NCBI RefSeq assembly: GCF_000019805.1
Contig: NC_010525.1
Location: 124,001-188,000, forward strand
Reading direction: 5' to 3'
From: Pyrobaculum neutrophilum V24Sta
GTDB lineage: Archaea > Thermoproteota > Thermoprotei > Thermoproteales > Thermoproteaceae
Length of the DNA stretch: 64,000 bases
A program made the position numbers and the translations under genes. Each line of letters begins with the position of its first letter. Position 1 is the first letter of the stretch. Shown here piece by piece: positions 42,486-49,409 of this stretch. Below the pieces are notes generated by a model that saw nothing but the letters and a program-made list of their open reading frames with translations, searched no databases and was not told the DNA's origin.

Positions 42486-43232
42486 TTAAAACCTGCGTGA
42501 TACGCCGCAGACAGGGCACGCTGGGTTCCGCTGGAGCTCTATGGCGTCAAACGCCATGTGTTTCAGATCCACCACCAGCAGTTTGCCCGCCAACGCCGGC
42601 TTGCCCAAGGCGGTGTTAAAGACCTCAAGCGCCATAAGAGATGCAATTACGCCGACGGCGGGCCCCAGCACTGGGCAGAACCCGGTGGCGCATGTGGGGA
42701 GCGACTTAAACCGCCCGAAGATGTCCTCAAGACAGGGCGTGGCGCCGGGCACCACCGTTGTGACGTGGCCGTACCACTCCTGCACGGCGCCGTGGACAAG
42801 AGGCCTCCCCCGTTTGACGGAGGCGGCGTTAACCACGTGTCTAGACGCCCAGTTGTCTAGCGCATCTACTGCTATGTCTGCCTCCCCCAGTACCTCCTCG
42901 GCAAGTTGCGGACTTACGGCCTCGGCGATGGGGACGACCTCGACCTCAGGATTGACGTCTCTCAAGACGGCGGCCGCCACCTCCGCCTTAGGCCTCCCCA
43001 CCTCTCTGCTGGTGTAGAGGATCTGCCTGTGGATATCCGGCGGCGAAACGACGTCGTGATCTACTAGGAAGACCTTCCTAAAGCCTCCGCCCACGACGTA
43101 CCTCGCGACGAGGGTTCCCAGCCCCCCGACCCCAAAAACGGCGACGGCGGTGGACCTAACCTTCCGCTGGCCCTCCTCGCCAATAACCGCGATCTGTCTA
43201 CTGTATCTATCAAGTATCTTCACCGGCGACAT
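42486..43232 (-). CDS. E1-like adenylyltransferase, MoeB/ThiF/HesA family
   Basis: 248 aa. It adenylates the C-terminus of a small ubiquitin-like sulfur carrier (MoaD/ThiS-type) or Urm1-like protein. ATP-binding VFGVGGLGTLVARYVV, FLVDHDVV and the adenylate-site arginine in RQILYTSREVGRPK are visible, with DALDNWASRHVVN. A zinc site is suggested by CLEDIFG ... CATGFCPV, and CPVCG near the C-terminus. ATG 43232 is chosen; it overlaps the end of a 52-aa membrane gene by 23 nt and there is no separate promoter, so the two are probably cotranscribed. Confidence 0.9.
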   Translation of the reverse strand: MSPVKILDRYSRQIAVIGEEGQRKVRSTAVAVFGVGGLGTLVARYVVGGGFRKVFLVDHDVVSPPDIHRQILYTSREVGRPKAEVAAAVLRDVNPEVEVVPIAEAVSPQLAEEVLGEADIAVDALDNWASRHVVNAASVKRGRPLVHGAVQEWYGHVTTVVPGATPCLEDIFGRFKSLPTCATGFCPVLGPAVGVIASLMALEVFNTALGKPALAGKLLVVDLKHMAFDAIELQRNPACPVCGVSRRF

Positions 43233-43368
43233 ACACAGACGCAATGGCTAGGAGACCCACGAGGACGAGAAAACCCCTCTTGAGAAGCGAGGCGCCCGCC
43301 GCCGGCGTTAGAAGCATCAACACGAGAAGGCCCAACATGGCTAGGCGCAACGTGGAAAAGAAGCCCAT
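43210..43368 (-). CDS. Small two-helix membrane protein upstream of the MoeB-like gene
   Basis: 52 aa, too short for usual ORF lists. It begins GFFSTLRLAMLGLLVLMLL and continues with a second hydrophobic helix (about residues 31-47, FLVLVGLLAIASVYV) after a short basic turn. ATG 43368 lies 25 nt from the TATA box at 43389-43396, the same spacing as confirmed neighbours, and the box is shared with divergent GDPD. Its end overlaps the MoeB-like gene by 23 nt. No homolog recognised. Confidence 0.6.
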   Translation of the reverse strand: MGFFSTLRLAMLGLLVLMLLTPAAGASLLKRGFLVLVGLLAIASVYVAGEDT

Positions 43369-43388
43369 AGGGCATTTCCCACGTCCAC

Positions 43389-43396
43389 ATATATAT
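43389..43396. promoter_or_regulatory. Shared TATA box of GDPD and small-membrane/MoeB operons
   Basis: ATATATAT is centred 25 nt from both ATG 43418 (plus) and ATG 43368 (minus). Confidence 0.6.
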
Positions 43397-43417
43397 CTTT
43401 TGATTATATTGTATAAT

Positions 43418-44101
43418 ATGGATCTGTTGGAGACGCTTAGGAGGAGGGCTGTGGTGGGGCACAGGGGCTACCCAGCTAGGGAGCTGGAAAACACCCTACA
43501 GTCGATAGAGGCAGCCATCGCCCACGGCGCCGACGCCGTCGAGGTAGATGTACAGGTTACGGCAGACGGCGTGGCTGTGTTAAGCCACGACGACACTCTG
43601 GAGAGAACCTTCGGCCTGCCGCTTAACGTCAGACAGGCGGCGTGGGAAGAGGTGAAGAAGGTGGAGAGGGGGAGGTACCGCGTCCCAACCCTAAGAGAGG
43701 CGCTGGAGCTTGTGGCAGAGCGCGTCGGGGTGTTGGTGGAGGTGAAGCACCCAGAGGATGCCCACATAGTGGCTAGAACAATCAGGGAGGCGGGCGCCGC
43801 CAGATGGACGGCCGTCATAAGCTTCCACGAGGAGGCGCTTAGGGGGGTCGACCTCTACCGGGGGCTCATATACGCAAAGCCCCCGGGCCGCGTCGTCGAC
43901 GCGAAGAGGCTCGGCTGCCATATAGTGCTCCCACACCACGCCCTGGCCACGGAGAGGGCTGTGGCTCTAGCGCACAAGATGGGTCTCTACGTCGTGGCGT
44001 GGACGGTGAACAGCCCAGCGACGGCAAGAAGGCTGTGGGAGATCGGCGTCGACGGAGTGGCCACAGACGACGTTGAAAATATAAAGGCGGTTTTGAGTTA
44101 G
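43418..44101 (+). CDS. Glycerophosphodiester phosphodiesterase
   Basis: 227 aa TIM barrel hydrolysing glycerophosphodiesters to glycerol phosphate and an alcohol. The metal site is GHRGYPARELENTLQSIEAA, then AVEVDVQVTADG and LSHDDTLERTF; the C-terminal VVAWTVNSPATARRLWE is typical. No signal peptide, so cytoplasmic, as expected for archaeal lipid turnover. ATG 43418 by promoter spacing; the longer ORF to 43244 would cross the promoter. Followed directly by a C/D-box RNA candidate. Confidence 0.92.
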   Translation: MDLLETLRRRAVVGHRGYPARELENTLQSIEAAIAHGADAVEVDVQVTADGVAVLSHDDTLERTFGLPLNVRQAAWEEVKKVERGRYRVPTLREALELVAERVGVLVEVKHPEDAHIVARTIREAGAARWTAVISFHEEALRGVDLYRGLIYAKPPGRVVDAKRLGCHIVLPHHALATERAVALAHKMGLYVVAWTVNSPATARRLWEIGVDGVATDDVENIKAVLS

Positions 44102-44107
44102 CATCCG

Positions 44108-44158
44108 GTGATGTGTGGGCGACCTCGCCCGAGGTGTGAGGATTTTGCCGAGTGCTGA
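44108..44158 (+). ncRNA. C/D-box sRNA candidate (RNA 2'-O-methylation guide)
   Basis: Box C GTGATGT (44108-44114), D' CCGA (44129-44132), C' GTGAGGA (44136-44142) and D CTGA (44155-44158). The D guide between C' and D is exactly 12 nt (TTTTGCCGAGTG) and the D' guide is 14 nt, the tight spacing of archaeal guides. The D guide is complementary to ACTCGGCAAAA, a sequence I recall as conserved in archaeal 23S rRNA near E. coli position 1660; the nucleotide to be methylated would be the C paired to the fifth guide base before box D. Boxes C and D' deviate from the ideal by one base. It begins 7 nt after GDPD's stop. Confidence 0.5.
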
Positions 44159-44224
44159 CCGCAGTCCTCTAGCGGCTCCACCGAGACAACCTATATATAG
44201 GGCTGGGAATGAGGGGGCCATGGG

Positions 44225-45601
44225 GTGGCGGAGGCTCTAGCGTTGTCTATCTTGTCTCTCCTAGCTACCTTCGGGAGGATGGCTCTCGCCTTGGTTTTCA
44301 CGGTGGCTGTGGCATACGCCCTGGCCTATGCCATGTGGAGGTCGAGGCGTGTCGAAGCTGTGATGTTGCCGGTGTTGGACGTCATGCAGTCGGTGCCCGT
44401 GCTTGGCTTCTTCCCCATCGCGCTGTATATATTCGTCTACTTCGTCCCCTGGATCGGCGCCGAACTCGCGGCGCAGTTTCTGATCTTTACATCCATGGCG
44501 TGGAACATGATCTTCGGCATATACCAGGCCTTTAAGACGTTGCCCCGGGAGCTCCTCGACATGTCGCGGGTATACCTAAACGAGAGGCTTGAGCTCGCCC
44601 ACGTCTTTCTGCCGGCGGCTCTCAGGAGCGTCTACTACAACGCCGCGGTTTCTTGGGCAAACGCCTTCTTCTTCATCACAGCCTCCGAGGTGATTACGCT
44701 GGGCACCGAGGTGAAGCTCTTCGGCATAGGGAGCTTCGTGGTAGACGCCTTCGAGCGAGGCGACACCACAGCGGCCTACGTCGGCATCGCGGTGGGGGTT
44801 GCGGGAAACGTCGCTTTGTACTTCCTCCTCTGGCGGAGGCTCATGAGAGACGTGCCGCAGCCCCCATCTGCGCTGGCCGAGATCTTCACGCCCTGGATTA
44901 AACACGGCTCACACGCCGTGTTTGCCTCCGCGGCGCTTCTGTTGGCGGCGGCCCTCTACTACGCCATGCGGAGCCCGCCCCCTCCGGCTACTGGGTTGCT
45001 GGAGGGCTTTGCGCAGTCTCTCGCCAGCGTCGCCCCGACGTCGGCGAGGGTGCTTGCGGCACTTGGGATAAGCGCCGCCGTAGGGATAGCCGCCGTTGCG
45101 CTGGTCGTTAGGAAGCCAGAGGCGGAGACCCCCATCTTGCTCGCCCTGTCGGCCCTCTCCTCGGTGCCGGCGGTCTTTCTATACCCACTGATTGGGTCTG
45201 TGGCACGGGGGGAGGCCCTCGCGGTGGCCCTCCTCCTTCCAGGCAGCATCGTCTACACGGCGTTGAACGCCGTGGCGGCTTGGCGCGATGTGCCTCGTGA
45301 TTTCGTAAAGGCATATGGCGTTCGAGGCGCCGTCTACTACGTCCACGTCCTTCTACCCGCCGCGTTGCCGTACCTAGTCACCGGGTTGTTGACGGCTTGG
45401 GGAGGGGCTTGGAACGCCACGATAGTCGCGGAGCCGCTTGCCGACGTGGCCGGCTTAGGGGCCTACATGACGCAGGCCGCCCAGGCGGGTAACACGCCCG
45501 CGTTGGCGGCCTCGGTGGCGGTGATGAGCGCCGTTGTCATAGTGGTCAACAAGCTCGTGTGGAGGAGGTTGTACAATCTGGCGTCGCAATGGCACTCATA
45601 G
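44225..45601 (+). CDS. ABC transporter permease, fused double unit (NitT/TauT type)
   Basis: 458 aa, two tandem binding-protein-dependent permease domains of about 220 residues joined in one chain, each with about six helices and one EAA loop: FKTLPRELLDMSRVYLNERLEL in the first and AWRDVPRDFVKAYGVRGAVYY in the second. This makes a whole permease pore from one gene. Substrate unknown; homologs carry nitrate, sulfonate, taurine or similar anions. GTG 44225 with CTATATATAG about 29 nt upstream. Overlaps the ATPase gene by 13 nt. No binding-protein gene is adjacent. Confidence 0.87.
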   Translation: MAEALALSILSLLATFGRMALALVFTVAVAYALAYAMWRSRRVEAVMLPVLDVMQSVPVLGFFPIALYIFVYFVPWIGAELAAQFLIFTSMAWNMIFGIYQAFKTLPRELLDMSRVYLNERLELAHVFLPAALRSVYYNAAVSWANAFFFITASEVITLGTEVKLFGIGSFVVDAFERGDTTAAYVGIAVGVAGNVALYFLLWRRLMRDVPQPPSALAEIFTPWIKHGSHAVFASAALLLAAALYYAMRSPPPPATGLLEGFAQSLASVAPTSARVLAALGISAAVGIAAVALVVRKPEAETPILLALSALSSVPAVFLYPLIGSVARGEALAVALLLPGSIVYTALNAVAAWRDVPRDFVKAYGVRGAVYYVHVLLPAALPYLVTGLLTAWGGAWNATIVAEPLADVAGLGAYMTQAAQAGNTPALAASVAVMSAVVIVVNKLVWRRLYNLASQWHS

Positions 45602-46323
45602 AGGTAGAGGGGGTGAAGAAGAGCTATGGAGAGGTCGTTGTTTTCAACGGCATATCCATGGCTATAGAGAAGGGCGAGTTCGTGGCTCTACTAGGGCCTT
45701 CGGGGTGCGGCAAGAGCACGTTGCTGAGGATGTTGGCCGGCCTTGAGAGGCCCGACGCCGGCGTCGTGAAGTTCAGAGGGGAACCCATCAGGGAGCCTCG
45801 GCGCGAGATCGCGCTGATGTTTCAGTTCCCCAACCTACTGCCCTGGAAAACGGCGCTTGACAACGTGGCTCTCCCGCTGGTGGCCCGGGGGATGAGCTGG
45901 GGCGAGGCCCGAGAGGTTGCGGCGAGGTACCTATCCTTCGTGGGCCTCTCCGGCTTTGAGGAGGCCTACCCACGTCAGCTGTCGGGCGGCATGCAGCAGA
46001 GGGTTGCCCTTGCGAGGGCTCTAGCTGTGGAGCCCGAGGTCCTCCTCCTGGACGAGCCATTCTCGGCGCTCGATCCCCTCACCGCCGAGAGCCTAAGGTC
46101 TGAGCTTGTCAAGATGTGGCACGACAACCTCACTACCATCCACACGATGGCGATGGTGACCCACTCGGTGGACGAGGCCGTGTATATGGCCAACAGGGTG
46201 GTGGTGTTTAGCCCCCGCCCGGCGAAAATCGTCGCGGATCTGAGGATAGATCTGCCATACCCCCGCAACAGGAGGAGCCAAGAGTTTCAGAAGTACCTCG
46301 ACCAGATATACGCCTACATCTAG
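45589..46323 (+). CDS. ABC transporter ATPase (NitT/TauT type)
   Basis: 244 aa. Walker A GPSGCGKST, Q-loop LMFQFPNLLPW, signature LSGGMQQRVALARALA, Walker B VLLLDEPFSALD and H-loop MVTHSVDEAV. It energises the permease encoded just upstream. ATG 45589 lies within the end of the permease gene. Its 3' end overlaps the convergent AAA-associated gene by 4 nt. Confidence 0.95.
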   Translation: MALIEVEGVKKSYGEVVVFNGISMAIEKGEFVALLGPSGCGKSTLLRMLAGLERPDAGVVKFRGEPIREPRREIALMFQFPNLLPWKTALDNVALPLVARGMSWGEAREVAARYLSFVGLSGFEEAYPRQLSGGMQQRVALARALAVEPEVLLLDEPFSALDPLTAESLRSELVKMWHDNLTTIHTMAMVTHSVDEAVYMANRVVVFSPRPAKIVADLRIDLPYPRNRRSQEFQKYLDQIYAYI

Positions 46324-46766
46324 GACGGCACCACCCACTGCCCGTCGTCTATCTCCACCAGCTGGGCGAAGACCGCCCAGTTCAAGATCCTCCTCACGCC
46401 CCTCTCGTCGTAGCCGTACTTCCGGAGGAGCTCCTCAACCTCCTCCATGCTCACCCTCTTCGCTTCGGCCACCCTTCTCACCAAGGCGGTGAAGGGCTCG
46501 ACTCTCTGTAAAACATCTCTGAGGTACCTCTGGAGCTCCCTAAGCGGCTTCTCCACCGCCGCCTTGCCGCTCTCCGTCAGCAACAGATCGCCGCCGCTGG
46601 ACCTGAGGAGACCCAGCATCTCTGCCGCGTCTATGACGTGGGATAGATCCCCAAGGTCGGCGTCTACGGCGTCGTTGACATGCATGGCGTCGACCCTGCC
46701 GCCGAGGTTGTGGACGACCTTCAACAAGCCGAGGACTTGGTCGACGGCGACGGCAGGAAATTTCAC
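46320..46766 (-). CDS. AAA-associated C-terminal domain protein, possible transporter regulator
   Basis: 148 aa, helical, with a winged-helix look (VIDAAEMLGLLRSSGGDLLLTESG). It resembles the AAA-associated domain that in many NitT/TauT-type ATPases is fused behind the ATPase; here it would be a free protein encoded opposite the ATPase gene. GTG 46766 is about 24 nt from GTTTAAATTTC. A regulatory role for the adjacent transporter is inference. Confidence 0.7.
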   Translation of the reverse strand: MKFPAVAVDQVLGLLKVVHNLGGRVDAMHVNDAVDADLGDLSHVIDAAEMLGLLRSSGGDLLLTESGKAAVEKPLRELQRYLRDVLQRVEPFTALVRRVAEAKRVSMEEVEELLRKYGYDERGVRRILNWAVFAQLVEIDDGQWVVPS

Positions 46767-46811
46767 GGCCGTAGATGGAAGTTGAAATTTAAACTTTGTC
46801 CACCGTGGCCT

Positions 46812-46860
46812 TCGGCTTGCCGCTTTTCTTCACCGTTCAGCACTCCGACCTCGTCGTCAC
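46812..46860 (-). ncRNA. C/D-box sRNA candidate downstream of aIF1A
   Basis: On the minus strand: C GTGACGA (46854-46860), 13-nt guide, D' CTGA (46837-46840), 3-nt spacer, C' GTGAAGA (46827-46833), 11-nt guide, D CCGA (46812-46815). Box C overlaps the stop codon of aIF1A. Boxes C, C' and D each differ from the ideal by one or two bases, so this is a weaker candidate than the one at 44108. I could not assign targets. Confidence 0.4.
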
Positions 46861-47150
46861 GCGTAGCGGTCAAGGTTCTCGACGGCCTCGGCGAAACCCC
46901 TCCTCTTGAGCTCCTCCACGTCTCTCTTGTCGTACTTATGTACGATGTCGCCCTTCTCCTTGTCGAAGTCCCAGAGGGCCACCACCACGTAGTCGCCCGC
47001 CTTAAGCCACAGCCTTCTCCTGAGTCGCCCCGGGAGGCGGGCCACGCGGATCTGGCCATCTGCGCAGATCACCTTGAACCTCCCGTCGCCCAGCATCTCA
47101 ATCACCTTGCCCAAGACCTCCCCCTCGCCAGGTGTCCGAAACTCAGACAT
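46857..47150 (-). CDS. eif1A: Translation initiation factor aIF1A
   Basis: 97 aa, S1/OB fold. It binds the 30S A site during start selection. GEVLGKVIEMLGDGRFKVICADGQIRVARLPGRLRRRLWLKAGDYVV is the conserved core. ATG 47150 is 25 nt from CTTTTTAAAG (minus). A candidate guide RNA begins at its stop codon. Secure. Confidence 0.95.
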   Translation of the reverse strand: MSEFRTPGEGEVLGKVIEMLGDGRFKVICADGQIRVARLPGRLRRRLWLKAGDYVVVALWDFDKEKGDIVHKYDKRDVEELKRRGFAEAVENLDRYA

Positions 47151-47216
47151 AGCTGACGTTTATACACCGCTTTAAAAACGTTCACTTCAAATTAATATAC
47201 CGGTTCTATAGTCCAC

Positions 47217-47948
47217 GTGTTTACTTACTACCTGAGGTGCGAAGTGGAGAAGGCGAGGGAGGCGATAGACGGCGACTACAGGGTGGTGGAGCTGGGGGGC
47301 GCGGTTAGGTTAGTGGACAGCTTCGTCGCGCTTTACTCCGGCGATCTGCCCCTCTGCATGTACAAAAGCTGGAGGATGACGTACACAGACCCCGCCCAGT
47401 TCGGGGTCACAAAGGCCGAGGTCCTCCTTAGGAAAGACGGCGCCGTGGTGAGGTTGGTGAGGCCAGACGAGAAGGTGGGTCTTCCCGAGCTCGTCGAGGG
47501 GTCGCCCTTCGTGGTACATGCCATGGACGTCAACGAGGGCGGGGTCATGTACCGCGTCTTCCGCATGGGGGGATACGTGGAGCTCGCCGGGAAGGGGATC
47601 GCCGGCGGGATAAAGGAGGCGTTCCACCCCAAGAAGGGGGTAAACATCGTAATTGTGGACCTCCCCATCGCGCCGAAGTTCCAACACCTACTGGAGGAGG
47701 TCTTCGACCTAGCGAGGGAGCACTACGTGGAGCTCCACACCACCATGATCTCAGACGTGTGCCCCCTCTGCGGGGGGAGGATGGAGAAGCGCGGCAGACT
47801 CGTGAGGTGTCCCACGTGTAAGATCCAGCTGAACAGAGACGTCAACGCCGTCTGGGCGCTTGCTAGAAACATCGTGAGGCGGCTGGGCCGCGAGCAACAG
47901 CTGGCCGAGCTACGGGAGATCTTCCGCCTGTACTACCCAAACGTATAA
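47217..47948 (+). CDS. Compact TnpB/RuvC-like protein with C-terminal zinc ribbon
   Basis: 243 aa. The C-terminal part matches the end of IS605-family TnpB proteins: a zinc ribbon (C182, C185, C198, C201 in CPLCGG and CPTCKI) followed by NRDVNAVWALARNI, the third RuvC aspartate motif (D208). Upstream, HAMDVNEGGVMYRVF (D104) resembles RuvC-I. The second acidic motif is not clear (VIVDLP near 147-150, D instead of E). The long N-terminal half of TnpB is missing, and no transposon ends, guide-RNA or tnpA are seen. A chromosomal, domesticated mini-nuclease or zinc-ribbon nucleic-acid-binding protein is inferred. GTG 47217 lies about 22 nt from TTAATATA. Confidence 0.65.
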   Translation: MFTYYLRCEVEKAREAIDGDYRVVELGGAVRLVDSFVALYSGDLPLCMYKSWRMTYTDPAQFGVTKAEVLLRKDGAVVRLVRPDEKVGLPELVEGSPFVVHAMDVNEGGVMYRVFRMGGYVELAGKGIAGGIKEAFHPKKGVNIVIVDLPIAPKFQHLLEEVFDLAREHYVELHTTMISDVCPLCGGRMEKRGRLVRCPTCKIQLNRDVNAVWALARNIVRRLGREQQLAELREIFRLYYPNV

Positions 47949-47970
47949 AAGCTCGGCCCGACGCGTCGAC

Positions 47971-48597
47971 ATGCGGCTTCTCCTCGTTACAGATGTCCAC
48001 GACGGGGTGGACAAAATAAAGGCGTTGCGCGGTAGCTACGACGCCGTGGTAGCGGCCGGCGACTACACATATAGGAGGACAATGGAGGCGGCGGTGGAGG
48101 CGCTGGAGGCGCTGGCCCAGATAGCGCCGGTGTACTTCGTGCCGGGGAACACGGACCCGCCGGAGTTGGCCGCCTACGAAAAAAGCTCGATAGTGCCCCT
48201 CCACGGGAGGACCCAGAGGCTCGGCCCCTACATCCTAGGCGGCGCCGGGGGTAGCCTCCCCACTCCCTTCAACGACCTCTTCCGGGTGTCGGAGGAGGAG
48301 CTGGAGGCCATCCTCAGATCTCTAGACCCCACGCCGCATATCCTCGTCGTGCACAACCCCCCGCGCGGCCACCTAGACAGGGTGGGCGGGGTGAGGCCGG
48401 TGGGTAGCGTAGCTGTGAGGAGGTACATAGAGGAGAAGCAGCCCCTCCTCGCGGTCCACGGCCACATACATGAGGACAGGGGGATAGACCTTCTGGGAGA
48501 CACCATATTGGTCAACCCCGGCCCGCTGAAGGACGGCTACTACGCCGAGGCCCTCCTAGAGGGGCACAAGGCGACTGTGTGGCTTAGGAGCCTTTAG
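47971..48597 (+). CDS. Metallophosphoesterase (YfcE/MJ0936-like)
   Basis: 208 aa. Two-metal site motifs: LVTDVHDG (D-x-H), AAGDYTY (GD), VPGNTD (GNxD, with T for the usual H), VVHNPP and VHGHIHED (GHxH). Archaeal members act as phosphodiesterases in vitro; the physiological substrate is unknown. ATG 47971 is about 23 nt from ACGTATAAAAG. Overlaps the KaiC-like gene by 14 nt. Confidence 0.88.
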   Translation: MRLLLVTDVHDGVDKIKALRGSYDAVVAAGDYTYRRTMEAAVEALEALAQIAPVYFVPGNTDPPELAAYEKSSIVPLHGRTQRLGPYILGGAGGSLPTPFNDLFRVSEEELEAILRSLDPTPHILVVHNPPRGHLDRVGGVRPVGSVAVRRYIEEKQPLLAVHGHIHEDRGIDLLGDTILVNPGPLKDGYYAEALLEGHKATVWLRSL

Positions 48598-49363
48598 GCT
48601 GGCGCTGCTGGATCTCCAGCCCCATCTCCTTCAGCTGCCTGTTTAACATCTTGAGCATGGTCTTGACGTCGATCTCCACGACGCGCCCGTCCGCAATCTC
48701 GAAGTGAATCCAGTCATGCGGCACCCTCATCCTCCTCGCGCGGGCTACCCTCATCCGCCTCACGTAAAGCCCCATCTCCTCCAGGTTGGGGTCCACCTCG
48801 ATCTGCACTATGACGTCTGCCAGATGCTCTGCGGTGGCTAACACGCCGTATACCTCCTCCACGTCTGTGTGCGCGGTCGCCACCACGATGGAGGAGGTGT
48901 ATTTGGCAAAGATCTTGAAGGCTCTGAAGAGCTCCAGGGCGGAGCCGGGGCTCCTCATCAACACCTCGTTGAGCGAGTCCACCACCACGACCCCGCCTCT
49001 GAAATCCGCCGAAAACTCAGCCAGCTTGTTCAAAAGCGCAAAGGCGTCAGGCGTCTCCAACCTGTGTTTAGCCGGGGGCTTAAGCTTCGAAAAACGCTCG
49101 TTGGGCGCCGCGAAGCCGTCCACCACGATGACGCCGTCGGCCGGCGCCCCCCTCCTCTTCACATCCTCCAACACCTCGTCAGCCATGGCGTCGATGGAGA
49201 AGAAGAGTATAGGCGCCCCCGACTTGGCCGCCGAAGCCGCGATGGAAGTCGCGATAAAGCTCTTCCCAACCCCGAGGAACCCCTCCACGAGGACGAGGTA
49301 ACCCGGGGGGATTCCGCCGGGCATCAACTCGTCGAGGGGATCCACCCCCGTCTTAAAACCCAT
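48584..49363 (-). CDS. KaiC/RadA-like RecA-fold ATPase
   Basis: 259 aa, a single KaiC-type domain. Walker A is GFLGVGKS (residues 28-35), Walker B is VVVVDSLNEV, and the PLDELMPGGIPPG start is typical of KaiC/RadC-like proteins. ATG 49363 is about 23 nt from the shared box at 49381-49390; the ORF to 49495 extends beyond it. Role unknown; family members regulate or assist DNA and signalling processes. Confidence 0.82.
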   Translation of the reverse strand: MGFKTGVDPLDELMPGGIPPGYLVLVEGFLGVGKSFIATSIAASAAKSGAPILFFSIDAMADEVLEDVKRRGAPADGVIVVDGFAAPNERFSKLKPPAKHRLETPDAFALLNKLAEFSADFRGGVVVVDSLNEVLMRSPGSALELFRAFKIFAKYTSSIVVATAHTDVEEVYGVLATAEHLADVIVQIEVDPNLEEMGLYVRRMRVARARRMRVPHDWIHFEIADGRVVEIDVKTMLKMLNRQLKEMGLEIQQRQPKGS

Positions 49364-49380
49364 GTATACAGCAGGGGCAG

Positions 49381-49390
49381 AGTTAATAAA
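49381..49390. promoter_or_regulatory. Shared TATA box of the KaiC-like and SplB-like genes
   Basis: AGTTAATAAA is centred about 23 nt from ATG 49363 (minus) and 24 nt from GTG 49410 (plus). Confidence 0.6.
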
Positions 49391-49409
49391 GGTATCCCGC
49401 GGCTCTGGA

